DNA of 64,000 nucleotides from Echinarachnius parma (lineage: Eukaryota; Echinodermata; Echinoidea; Clypeasteroida; Echinarachniidae). The stretch is taken from NCBI GenBank assembly GCA_037951105.1, contig JBAMJV010003777.1, forward strand, positions 70,001 to 134,000, read 5' to 3'. Numbering within the stretch: the stretch's first letter is position 1; each line of letters starts with the position of its first letter. Position numbers and translations under genes: made by a program. A model generated the notes under the pieces. It searched no databases. It worked only from the letters and a program-made list of their open reading frames with translations, and was not told the origin of the DNA. Positions 35,380-47,314 of this stretch are shown one piece after another.

Positions 35380-36100
35380 ATAGATACCACAAGTCTTCAA
35401 GTTTGAATAACGCAAACAATACAATAATTTGAAGCAGTAGTTCCTATCTTTTCACAATATATTTTGATGTGTATTTACCCTTTGTAGACGCCCTGGCGGC
35501 TGCGATTCAGTCACAACGCTTTGATGATTTATGAATAAAATATATCAATCCAATAAATCCAGTTCAAAATATTAAACAAAATTAGAAAAGGGGCATGTTT
35601 ATAACGAAAGGCTGCATCTTAGATCACCAAACCAATGTACATACACACAACACAACACAACTAAACACAACACAACTACAAAACACAACAAAACACAACA
35701 CACAACATGCATGCAAGAGTCTTCAAGTTTGAACGACACAGACAATGCAATAAGAAGATGACATTTTTAAATATAATTAATAACACAATTATTTTAATTT
35801 ATATTTACCCTTTGTAAATGCACCACAAGTCACAACGCTACGAGAATTTATGAATGGACTATATCAATCTATTCAATCTTGTTCAATTATAGTAGAAAAG
35901 GTGTCATACAAAAAAATAAAGTTGAATTCTAACACCACGCCTCATATACACACACAACAGTACGTTGCATGCATGCATGCAAGGAACGCAACTATTGAAG
36001 CAGAGAGGTGGTCTTCCAACCTCTCTGATTGAAGGACGAAGGCTATGCAATACGAAGATGAAATGCGCTATTGTCTATTACGTAATCATTGTCATCTTTC
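35380..36100. repeat. Diverged tandem repeats with candidate 5' non-coding exons of gene A
   Basis: Two or three units of about 330 bp (landmarks TCTTCAAGTTTGAA near 35394 and 35721) each carry, on the minus strand, GTTGTGACT followed by CAAAGG/GTAAAT, a plausible splice donor (near 35481 and 35815). These could be alternative first exons joining exon 1 at 35128. No TATA or initiator is convincing. Confidence 0.35.
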
Positions 36101-36768
36101 CCTTCAGCGCTTCAGGGGACTGCTGTTGTATCGCCAAGGCGTCACTCCTGTATAGTCAAACATGTGTATAGTGAACACATATTATATACTAAAAGGAAAC
36201 AAGACAACATTTGGCCACTATACAAAGGTTCCATTAACATTGTTTTGTTTTTTCTATGCAAGGGATCACTTTTGGTAGTCGTTGTAGCCGTAGGCAGGTT
36301 GGCTGAAACAGACAGGGGGTCAGTACGACAGGTTTTACCATTGACATGATCCAAGACCTAGAATAGATAGTAAGGCTCAACAGGTCATCTTTCGCCTCTT
36401 TTGGTATTATGACACCGTGACCGTGCTAGCTTAGCTTACTGCTATAAGTTTATTTTGGATTAAAGTAGGGCTAGCTACTGTTTAACGTAAGAAACCATTT
36501 ATCAAAAAAATATATATATACCACCACTTATAACTATAATATCAGTGGATCCAAGTATTAGGATTAATATGTAGCTCTCACGACAGTCTAGTAGGTATCG
36601 ACGTCTGTGTAAATATTATGTATTGATTTTACCACTGTCATAGAGACATACTGTCTGTGTTTGCAGATACAGTGTCCGAACTCTGACCATGGTCAAACAC
36701 TGCAGAATATCCCTTTCACTCAGTATTATACTCCTGATGGTAGCAAATCGCCTAATCCCTCAAATTAA

Positions 36769-37151
36769 AGGGATCTAGGAACTTTTTTGACAAGTGCAAA
36801 AAGTGATGAGTGATTATTAAAATGTGTCGTAGTGTGCTATGTTATGTCCACAAAGTAATGTGTGAAAACTTCACGTTAATTGGATGTTTTTTTGGCCGAG
36901 AAATTAGCAAAATTGCAAAGTGAAATATGCACTTACTCATTGCACTTACTTTGTACACGGCTTAAATTATCCCGTAGACAGTTTAACATCTGAACACTTC
37001 AATCGTAAATATCTTTTGAACGAAATGGATATTTGAAAAACCGAAACAGTTCTCCCGTGCTTTTATTGTTAATTTGAATATGTCAATGTATGAGAGAAAC
37101 ACTAGAATTCCAATTAAGTTTTGAGGAGTTGGACAATGTTACTTAGTCCCT
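36769..37151. mobile_element. TTAA-flanked MITE, AGGGATCTA family
   Basis: This 383-bp element lies between TTAA at 36765-36768 and 37152-37155, with ends AGGGATCTAGG and ACTTAGTCCCT. It is the intact reference copy for the fragments at 8263, 46063 and about 59800-60025. Confidence 0.75.
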
Positions 37152-38535
37152 TTAAGAGAACTTCCCTCACCTTCTACATCTGTCTTAATTGTTTGGATCT
37201 CTATGTATAAATAATCTGTCTTTGTTTTGATTTATATGTATTATGTTTCCCCGTTTAAAATTTGAAAGATATATTAAGAGTAGGAGGGGAGGCACGAAGC
37301 TACTAAAAACGCCCCCACACATAAACACACTCAACAAACTTCTATAGCAATTACAAGTAAACTTTGGCACATAGCCTACGAATAATTGCTAATCACCCAC
37401 AAATAACAGTGTTGTAATAGATTTTCAAAGTAAGTTGATGCAAATCTAATTCATCATTCATCCATGCAATCCAAGTAGAATAAATCAATCATTTGAGATT
37501 ACTTACTTGCGTTAGATTGCAGCTATGACCGCATACTACAGATCTAGAAGGACAATCGTTCGTGACGTCAATTCCGATTCAAAAGTCAGGACTGGTATTA
37601 TTTCGCACCTTTTGCATATCTCACGTAAGCTTCTTATTATTATATACGGATTAACTGTGCTCACCAATGTACGCAGCAGAAGAATATAGGAAGGAATGTT
37701 AAGGGGATAGTTGAGTTTTGGTACAGAGGGCGCTACACAAAATAATTTGTTGGTGAGACAATGAAAAAACTGAGTGTCAAAATGTGAAAGAGCATACAAT
37801 TTTAATGACAGAATAAACTTTATTTGATCAAAATCAGTTCAGAAATGGCTAAAATATCTATCAACATATCCATTTGTAATAATTTACAAAAGAGGTTTTC
37901 AAATGAAGAGCTTTCAACCAAAAGGCGCTAAATCCACTCCGGTTAATTTCGAGCAAATCAGTGTTTTTTAATTACTCACATTTGTCTCTGTTTATTCATC
38001 AAATCTATAGTACAGGTGGAAGAGCAACCACTAAAGGATATAAAAATGCTAGTTGGAAAATTCCTGCATACAGCATGTATTTTATATAATTTTTCATATT
38101 TAATTTTTGTTTGGATTTAGCGCCTTTTGCCAGAAATAATGGATTTAGCGCCTTTTGCCAGAAATATTTTGACTGTCAATACTGAGAGGTTCACTGACAA
38201 TAGTAAAAAAAGGGTATACATGATTAAAGAATATTAACTGAACTGTACTTGAATCATAGTAGGTCCCCACCCATAAACCACAAGCGCACACACACGCACA
38301 CACACATTCTTGTAAGGACCTTCAATCGGGGATATGGTTTTTTCAATGTTATAAACACCTTCAAACGGGGATATGCCCGTTTGTTTAATGTTTGGCTTGT
38401 CCCCGGTTTGCTGGTGTGTAAACATGGCAATATGCCCAATTGGCGGGTTTAAAAATACACACACATTCACTTGCATACACACCAACACATTTATACACCC
38501 ACTATGTAAAAAAAACATGCAAAACGGGCATATAA

Positions 38536-39090
38536 TTAGGGATATCCTTAAAAAATCATAAAAACATACAGAATTTACTTGATAACTTGGGACTCACAGA
38601 AATTTGGGATAATCAGGCATCAAATATCAGTTTATTTGCTTTCAAAAGTCTGATAAGCGCCAAATTGAATGACACTGGTAAACAAGAATGGCATGGTGAT
38701 ATTGAAGGAAATTCTCAATGTAGTAATTATAGAATTTATAAGCAATCTCATCACTTTGAAAAATATCTTAATTTATTGCGAAGTTCTGAGATTAAATCAT
38801 TTTGTAAATGTAGATGCATTAACCATAAATTGCCTATAGTAATGGGAAGATATGGTCATATCCCAAGAAATGAAAGATATTGCACTCTTTGTAATGAAAA
38901 TAAAATTGGTGATGAATTTCATGACCTATTTCAGTGTAAATGTTTTGAAAATCAACGAAAGAAGTTTGTTAAAAAATATTATTGGAAAAATCCAAACACT
39001 TTAAAAATGAACCAACTCTTTAACTGTGAAAAGAAACGTGTCTTATCAAATCTAGCGAAATTCTGTAACTACATAATGTCGCATGTATAA
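38536..39090 (+). CDS. 5'-truncated LINE protein C-terminus
   Basis: Open from just after a stop at 38533, about 184 codons with no Met needed. It begins KNHKNIQNLLDNLGLTEIWD and contains NHKLPIVMGRYGHIPRNERY plus a C-x2-C ... H-x4-C zinc-type end (CTLCNENKIGDEFHDLFQC). This is the usual tail of many non-LTR reverse transcriptase proteins. The endonuclease and polymerase parts are absent. It is a different lineage from the intact LINE at 27.9 kb. Confidence 0.65.
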   Translation, partial: LGISLKNHKNIQNLLDNLGLTEIWDNQASNISLFAFKSLISAKLNDTGKQEWHGDIEGNSQCSNYRIYKQSHHFEKYLNLLRSSEIKSFCKCRCINHKLPIVMGRYGHIPRNERYCTLCNENKIGDEFHDLFQCKCFENQRKKFVKKYYWKNPNTLKMNQLFNCEKKRVLSNLAKFCNYIMSHV

Positions 39091-39174
39091 TTTAATCATC
39101 ATATTATATTGGTCGTAATGTTATACATTTAAATATATGTATAATCTTTCCTGGGGCTGTGCCTCCCTTCCTTA

Positions 39175-39433
39175 CAAATACAAATCAACTGTATATTCAA
39201 TTTCTGATTTCATGGAATAAACATAATGGAGGTTATATAACTAAAGCTAAAAGGAACTAAAACATGCTCCTTTACCCCCTCCCCCCCCCCCCCCCCCCCA
39301 TTTAGCCCAAGAAAAACCACATCCCCACCCAACCACCGATCACACACTACCTCAGACACCCATTCCAGTATATTTTTATTTCAACCTTAAAATTAATTAA
39401 TTAACAATAAAGACACAAACACACACACGCACG

Positions 39434-39464
<31 letters not shown>

Positions 39465-40398
39465 ACATACACACACATACACAAGTGCACACGCATGCAC
39501 ACATACCCACACACACATACAGGCGCACACACACATAAACACACACACACCCACACATCCACACACACACGCACTCTCGCGCACACGCACACACATAAAC
39601 ACACACACGAATACACATACACAAACACACACGCACACCACACACACACCTAATCATCAATGTTTACTAACATACCACTGGTACAGTGGCGTATAGATCA
39701 ACGTCAAAAACTTTCATTATTTGAAATCAAACTGCCAACAAATGCGGGTATAAAGAGACGAATTGTGACCATACTGCTGAATGCCAAGTTAAAAGTACGT
39801 TTACTTGTGATTAGACGAACAAAACACTCGGGGAACAACACTTATCTGGAATAAATCCTCGTCAAGTATCTATTGAGTCTAAACTTCCTGGGCCCGCCGT
39901 GGACTCGAAGTGAATATGAAACGCTTTTTAGTACAAGAAAAGTATACGTAACCTCCAGGCACACCCACACACAGCCACCCTCACACGCACTCACTTGCGT
40001 CACGCGCACACTTTTTTTTTAAAGTGATTTTTATTCCTCCAACAATAATATTTACATTTGAATATACATACTAAACAAAATATATACAATTCATAGTATA
40101 ATGAACGAAAATAGAAATTGTTATCTTACACACAAACAAATCCAAATCAACTGTATATTCAATTTCCTGATTTCATGGAATAAACATAATGGAGGTTATA
40201 TAACTAAAGCTAAAAGGAACTAAGACATGCTCCTTTACCCCCTCCCCCCCCCCCCCCCCCCCCCCCATTTAGCCCAAGAAAAACCACATCCCCACCCAAC
40301 CACCGATCACACACTACCTCAGACACCCATTCCAGTATATTTTTATTTCAACTAAAATTAATTAACAATATAGACACAGACAAACACGCACACGCACG

Positions 40399-40446
<48 letters not shown>

Positions 40447-40665
40447 CACACACACAAGTGTACACGCATGTACACATACCCACACACACATACAGGCGCA
40501 CACACACACATAAACACACACACACCAACACACACGCACTCGCGCACATACGCACACATAAACACACACACGAATACACATGCACAAACACACACGCACA
40601 CCACACCACACCACACACACACACACACACACACCTAATCATCAATGTTTACTAACATACCACTG
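39175..40665. repeat. Direct duplication (~500 bp, 960 apart) with poly-C and CA repeats
   Basis: 39175-39690 and 40135-40665 share ATGGAGGTTATATAACTAAA, a C19/C23 tract, CAAGAAAAACCACATCCCC and a long CA-type array (39419-39655 and 40380-40635), ending at TGTTTACTAACATACCACTG. Open frames across the CA arrays are artefacts. Confidence 0.85.
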
Positions 40666-41282
40666 GTACAATAATAATACACATCGCATCATTACACAAT
40701 GATCTTTGTGTCCTGCTTTCTGATTGGTCGAATATCAACATGCTGGCAGGTTTTGCCCAATCAGAGTAAAGAATAGAAATGTGTGGATTTAGCGCCTTTT
40801 GGTTGAAATGGTAAATTTCATATCGATATTTTTCATATTTCCTGAAACAATTTTGAGGAAAATTTGGGTGATTTAGATAAACATGAGAGAGGTCTATTCA
40901 AATCGTGCAAAACATGCAATTTGATAGAAAGTGGATTTAGCGCCTTTTGGTTGGGAGCTCTTCAAATAGTTGTTGATCATCTTTCTATCTAATCACTATT
41001 TCAACAAAACATCACATGCATAATATTTTATTTTAAATGGTTGAAACCAATGAGTTTTTAGAGAGCGCCCTCTTGAGTTTTAACTGCTCATTTTTAAAAA
41101 TGATAACAGGCTATTTTACTTAGTCATTTGTATTGTTGTGTTCCCTTTCGAGCATGATGGAGTTATTACTGTTAGTTTGTAATGTAATGGTGCAGGTTTT
41201 GGTTACTAAAATTCAGTTTGACAAAACTGTACTCTCTTTATACCAAACTCAACTATCCCTTTAAATTAAAGCTCTGCTAGTC

Positions 41283-42060
41283 GGGTGGCTTGTGTAATTA
41301 TCGTTACCGACCGGATACAAGCGCCATTATTGGCACACGGCTTCATTAGGACCTACTGACGTCTTTTGAACGATAATTACAACAGAGGCCCCGCCAAATA
41401 TTTCATTTAAATGTGTGGGGGCCGGGAGCGCTGTACCAGAGACCCCACATTAAATATACAGGGTAAAATAGCACAGATTTGTTGTTGCGCAAGCGTCATT
41501 TTGGGCACAGAGATTCCTTAGGACCCATTGAACAATATTAGGGCAGTAGCCCCTGGCAAATATTTCATTTAAGCGTGTGGGGGCCGGGGGCGCCGTACCG
41601 GAGCCCCCACATACGATTTAGGGTATAATAACATTAATGTGTTGTTACATAAGCGCTTTTTGAGGGCACAGGGATTCCTTAGGACCCACTAAACAATATC
41701 ATGATAGGAGCCCCGGCAAATATTTTATTTAAGAGTGTTGGGGCCGGGGGCGCCGTACGGAGCCCCCACATTAAATGTAGGGTAAACAAAGCATTGATTT
41801 ATTGTTACACACGAGCCATTGCATAGGGCTTCCTTAGGACCTTCTAAACAGTATTCGGAAAGGAGCTAACGGCAAAATCGTAAATATAGGTGTGTGGGAG
41901 TGGGGGCGTAGTACCATAGCCTCCACATTTAATATAAGATTAAATAGCATTGATTGTGGTTATACAGGTGCCATATTGGGCACAATGATTCCTAAGGAAC
42001 TACTTTACAATATTCGGATAGGAGCCCCCGGCAACAATTATTGTATTTAAGTGTGTGTGC
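41283..42060. repeat. Satellite, about five 155-160-bp units
   Basis: GATTCCTTAGGACC-type words recur near 41340, 41510, 41669, 41829 and 41984. Most units also hold GTGTGGGGGCCGGGGGCGCC with its partner GGAGCCCCCACAT, able to form a GC-rich hairpin, and AATATTTCATTTAA. The array ends at a G43 tract. Confidence 0.85.
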
Positions 42061-42061
42061 G

Positions 42062-42062
<1 letters not shown>

Positions 42063-42105
<43 letters not shown>
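42063..42105. repeat. Longest G homopolymer (43 G)
   Basis: Uninterrupted G run joining the satellite to the 3' flank of gene B. Confidence 0.95.
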
Positions 42106-42106
<1 letters not shown>

Positions 42107-42109
42107 ATA

Positions 42110-44064
42110 AGGCAAAGATATATTATCGTTGACATGTTAGTCCTCCGATTTTGATTTTCAAAGATGTCAAACATCATCAAATTACTGATGATATAATAGC
42201 AAAAGGTTCACGTTTATCATGCGTATGCGTATAAACATGGTGGGGGTGAAGCTAAATTACAGTATAAAAATTATCTGTATACCATGGTAGCATCATTTAT
42301 ACGAAGAGAATGATTCCATCTACCTAATCTCGCTTCATGAGGCCAAATGGATACAGAAGCATACACACGATACACACAGTTTTCAAGCATCTCTTGTTTT
42401 ATTTATATGGGGCCAGTTTCAATGTCTCTACTTTTAGGCTGGATATTACTTATTATTACAGGTATATACATTATTTTGTTTTTAGAAAAACGAAAGTGCA
42501 ATAAAAAAATTTAAAAAAATAATTCACTACAGCATCAGTCTCTTTTAATACATAGTTGAAACCTCTTTTTATTATAAACATTAAACAAGTTCAGAAAGTA
42601 AGGCGACCAAGATTTATGCCGCATATTTCCGCAACAATATTATAATGTCATGTCAGAACGACTGGTGAATATAAAATTGGCCGCCTCTGTTGTTGTTGTT
42701 GTTGTTGTTTTTGGTTTATTGGCGTTCTTCATTCATTTTGAATATTTACGCAAGCTGCTTGTGTTATAGTCTCGTTCGCCAGTCGTTCTTGCCATGCATC
42801 AGCTCAGTCGCGAGGCTTTATCAAATGGCTAATCAGTCTTTAATAATACAAGCCTACATTTAATATATAAACTTGATAAATATGATATCGTACCCTGTTC
42901 GCAACCATATGGTAGTTTTTTTGTACGGATTGCCTATTTCCAATAATGTCTGCATATCAAAAATGTTTGGTAATACTTTATTTTGAAAGATATAATGAAA
43001 GAAAAACGTATTTATAATATATTATGCATTGCATCAATAAATGAAAAATAAACAGTAAGTATAAAAAGGTCATACCGTTGCAATTATATAACTCAAAAGC
43101 AGGAACTAAATTAAGACATCATACAGCTAACTGCTATAAATATACACCAATATACATCTCATCTATCAACTTTTATCAGTAACTGATAATAATTGCATTC
43201 ATTCAGCCATTCAGTTCAATAATACATAATATACACGTCAATAAAATATCATTGTTTCTTACAATGTGATATGGCACTACAAGTAAAATTAGGTCAATCA
43301 TTACAGCAAGTTAGAGATAGCTAAAAGCATGCACTAAGCAGTGCATATTAAAACGTGTTAAACATAACTTAGGGATTTACTTATGAATCAGATTGTTTTC
43401 TTGATGAATATGGAGATCAGCATACTTGTACAAAAATAAATATTGTCAACTTGTCAACAAAATAATCAACCTCGGTAAACAAGTACAGGGGATGTGTTGT
43501 TATGTTGCTTAAATAAACTCTGTTCTCAAAGACATACAATCTATACAAATACAAAAAAAGGAAAATCATTTCAAATCACATCCATACAAATGTAGATAAT
43601 GTTGTAACAAAGGATATCACCTAAATCGATATCTTGGAATTCTACGAAACTCATCTAAATCATATGTATATAAAATAATGTAATCAATTCGTTACCTGGT
43701 TACAAATGTATCATTTAAATCAATACAGTTGAATCAATCTTTATAATCATGTTTTATACGACGAATATATTAGGTTATTGGTCATGTTATAACTTTACTA
43801 ATATAGATAAAAATACAAGTCTTATCATTCTAATAACTCTTAGGCCTCTTTATTTCACCCTGAGAAAGTTACATGGATCATACGATTTTAAACACTCAGG
43901 TCAATAATTATCATATTGAAAGATTATTATTTCAATGTAAGATAACTCTTCAGACAAGACAGAATATGGATATCACTGCAATATAATTAGAAAGGCGTTC
44001 TCATTAGTTGATCTTGTGAGTTTTTAGTAGATTGAAATTCAAGCCCATTACAGACGGATTGTTG
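42110..44064. other. Gene B 3' flank, no further gene
   Basis: Conserved with the flanks of copies A and C. At about 43500-43530 the minus strand reads ACAG-AGTTTATTTAAGCA, which may be a relic of the ancestral exon 9 at the position where gene A still has its exon 9. Confidence 0.5.
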
Positions 44065-44531
44065 ATATTCGAGTTCAGTTTGACTAAAACTACTCTAAGA
44101 CTAAGTAAAAAGCCTGTTATCATTTTTTTTAAAGAGCTGTTTTAACCTAAAGAGGGCGCTTTCAAAAAAATACATTTGTTTAAACCATTTTAAATACAAT
44201 ATTGTGCATGTGATGTTTTGTTGAAATAGTGATTAGATAGAGAGATAATCAACAACTATCTAAAAACCTCTTTGAAAATTTGTGAAAAGAGGAAGCATTT
44301 AAAACAAATTTTAACGGCTGTATCAAAATTATCGAATACTTGTGGGGGCGCCACATTTATTACAAATGATTATGTTATGGATATGTCAGCCGTTTCTGAA
44401 CCGATTTTGTTCAAATTAAGTTTATCTGCCATAAAATTGTATGCTCTTTCAAATTTGACACTCAGTTTTTCATTATCTCACCAAAAAATTATTTTGTGTA
44501 GCGCCCTCTCTACCAAAACTCAACTATCCCG
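44065..44531 (-). mobile_element. TTAA-type MITE, AGGGATAG family, in gene B 3' region
   Basis: Duplicate of 1335-1783 and a little longer at its decayed end. The intact end abuts TTAA at 44532-44535. Confidence 0.7.
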
Positions 44532-44935
44532 TTAACGGAATGTTCTTCAAAATGTTGTGATGAGTTGTAGAGACTCGTAGATAAGTCGTAGAGGAGTTGT
44601 AACTAGTTGTGATTTAGTTTTTTTTTTATCGTGCTCATAAACTATAAGATCAGTTCAAATTAGATGAGATACAAATATTAACGGATGGTTCTTCAAAAGG
44701 TGATGAGTTGTAGAGGACTCGTAGAGAAGTCGTGAGGAGTTGTAACTACTTGTGATTTCGTTGTTGTTATTCTTATTGTGCTAGTAAACTAAGATCAGTT
44801 CAAATTAGATGAGATGCGAATGTTAACGGAAGCGTCTTCAGAAAGTTGTGCTGAGTTGTAGAAGAGTTGTAACTAGTTGCGATTTAGTTGTTGTGATTCT
44901 TATCATGCTCATAAAGCATGAATTCCTGTATGGAA
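44532..44935. repeat. Three-unit tandem repeat bearing terminal exon copies (gene B)
   Basis: Same organisation as 1784-2180. The unit furthest upstream in gene direction holds the intact exon 9, and the other two read as decayed versions. Confidence 0.8.
44884..44925 (-). CDS. PLSCR: Gene B terminal exon 9
   Basis: After CATACAG the frame reads [13 protein letters not shown]-stop. The exon sits at the upstream end of a three-unit tandem repeat, and the other two units carry decayed versions of it. Confidence 0.83.
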   Translation of the reverse strand, partial: EFMLYEHDKNHNN

Positions 44936-45553
44936 GATAGAATGCAAGTTACAATTAAATAGGAAACAAATTAGAAGAAAAAAAAGATTCACAGTTCACA
45001 GTCTAGTTGTGGTTGAGTGCTGGTGTCAAATTACAAATGAATAGAGTTTGGGTGATTATACAAGATGACAGTGACTACACTATGAATTTGTGAAATGTAA
45101 TGAATAGTTGTGGTTCGGTGCATGGTGTATATAATTAGACATTTTATGTTACTGTATGTCAAATAACAAAATAATGAAGAGAGGTAAGCATTCAAAATCG
45201 AAATACATGCCCTAAAATAGAAGTTGATACTCGGATCGAATTTTTTGAACGAAATTACATTTAAGAATTAATTAGTATAAAAGGAGCAGAACCGTTAAGG
45301 GTAAACAAGTTTCGGTCATTTAAAAAAGGCTTGAAACAGAAAACCGAAAACCAGTAAGAGGTGATATGACATGAATCTACTTACCAGGAGAATGGTGGTG
45401 CCAATGAGAGTAGCCTTGGCTTTTACATCCAGATCTGGTGGGACTAAAGAGAAAATAAAAGAGAGGGTAATGATAATAATACTTATAATGATAACAACAA
45501 CAACCACCACAATTACAATAATAATAATAATTATAACAATAACAATAATAATG

Positions 45554-45628
<75 letters not shown>

Positions 45629-47281
45629 TAACAACTATTATCAAAATAAAGCATCCTCCCCCCCTTCCTCCCACACCCCCCTCACCTTTCGTGCCCCTCA
45701 CACCCGCTGTCCTTGGTCTCGCCACTGCATACGGAGGAAGATAAACTTACATGTGATGGAAAAGTTGTTAGCCTTGTTGAGCCACTTCCTCCATAACCCT
45801 ATAGTAACCTACCCCCCCCCCCCCCCTCCCCCCTGCAGCCCCTCCCTCCTTGCTCCTCACGTCCCATCCCGTTTTTAGAACGGTACTATAAGATGAGAAG
45901 AGAAGAGAACACTTACAAGTGATGGCGAAGTTGTCCGCCTTGGTGAAGCACTCCCTCATCATTCCTCCCCACTGCTTGCTGATCTTGCCGATCTCCTGGG
46001 TCAGGTCAGGGGTCTTGATCTGTGTGGTAATTAGGATATACAAATCAGGTTTAAATGGATTTAGTAAATGTGTTGATAAGTGCAAAAGGTGATGAATGGT
46101 TGATGTGTATTGTTGTGATCTGATATGTCCACTAAAAGTAATGTGACACGTGGAAATTTCATGTTGAATGGATGTTATACGGCCGAGTAATGAGCGAAAT
46201 TACAAACTAGTGATATTCGCTCACTTATTGCAAACAAGTTTAGTCTGTGCCTTTCAAATATTATGCTGGGTCATTAGGGATTTCCCACAAATTATCCTAA
46301 CTGATCCTCCAAAGCGGGGGTTGCAAGTATCATGCAAGTATGGGAAGTTCAAATTCTAGGAGAAAAAAGAACGAATTACCGCGAAGTCGATATCATCCGT
46401 GCAGCAGATTGCCTGCCAGGCCCAGCAGGGTCCTCGGATCTTGAGGATACAGTCCTTGTTCTCATTCTGAACGTCAAGCTCGGGCTTGCAGCAGTATTTC
46501 CTGTAAGTAATTGAAAACAAAATTGGAATACAAAATTATTATTGAAATATTGAATGTCATCCTGAAATGACAAGCATAGACCGCATATCGTTTGGATACA
46601 GTCCCTGTTATCATTCTTATTCTGGCTTCTAGAAGTATTTTCCTGGACGTAGTTTGAAAAATGGAACAACTGTGAACCAATTTTTTTTTTTTTTTGGAAT
46701 TGAAATTGAAATTGGATGTCATCATGGCAGAGGCAGCAGGGTCCGCGGATCTTGAGGATACAGTCCTTGTTCTAATTCTGAACGTCAAGCTCGGGATTCC
46801 AGCAGTATTTCCCGTCATTAGTATGAGAACAAAAGATGGAAAAACCTTTTAAAAAGCGATTACAAATGTGAAACACAATGCGCATTTTTCTATAAATTAT
46901 TACGAAAGAACATTGAGGAAAGCCAAACTTGTTCAGGCAACAGTTTTAGCGGGTGATCGGTTACTGGCACAGTCACGGTACTAAAAATGTACAGTTTAAA
47001 ATTATTAAGATATATACTATTGAACATTCAAAATCAAATGGGCATAGGAAATAAAGATTGCATGTTCACAAATTATAATTGAAACAAACATATTAAAACA
47101 CTATCAAGAGAAAAATTTAAAAACTTACGTTTGCCTTGTGTAACCAATAATGTTGCCGGGTGGCGCTTCCACCTGGATGACGAAACCACAGGAATCGCTG
47201 TCCGCGCACCAACAGCACCCAGCGCAGCACTGGAACGGTCGCACGATACGCATCACCTCCTGAACAAAACAAAAAACAAAC

Positions 47282-47314
<33 letters not shown>

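Larger units (their letters stand above)
37905..40963. mobile_element. Nested 3.06-kb element, AAAT target, GGATTTAGCGCC repeats
   Basis: The terminal repeats are GAAGAGCTTTCAACC / GGTTGGGAGCTCTTC, each followed inward by AAAAGGCGCTAAATCCAC or its complement. AAAT flanks both sides (37901-37904 and 40964-40967). Extra internal copies of GGATTTAGCGCCTTTTG lie at about 38117, 38141 and 40785. The cargo is a LINE stub and a duplicated CA-rich segment. No transposase is visible, so it is non-autonomous. Confidence 0.8.
37703..41260. mobile_element. AGGGATAG-family MITE interrupted by a nested 3-kb element
   Basis: The outer ends are GGGGATAGTTGAG at 37703 and ACTATCCCT at 41260, flanked by TTAA (37699-37702 and 41261-41264). 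Its two halves, 37703-37904 and 40964-41260, match the complete family copy end to end across the nested insertion. Confidence 0.8.
42752..46785. repeat. Segmental duplication, gene B side (unoccupied)
   Basis: This is the block from which copy C appears to derive. Its continuity at about 45206-45215 shows the pre-insertion sequence of the DIRS site. Confidence 0.88.

Noticed and set aside
39393-40655. Several overlapping open frames of 60-95 codons rich in Val/Cys or Thr/His
   Set aside because: They are translations of the CA/TG microsatellites and appear in all frames.
45316-45725. Ile-, Tyr- or Leu-rich open frames around the AAT microsatellite
   Set aside because: Products of the repeat. 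The only real coding piece there is scramblase exon 8.
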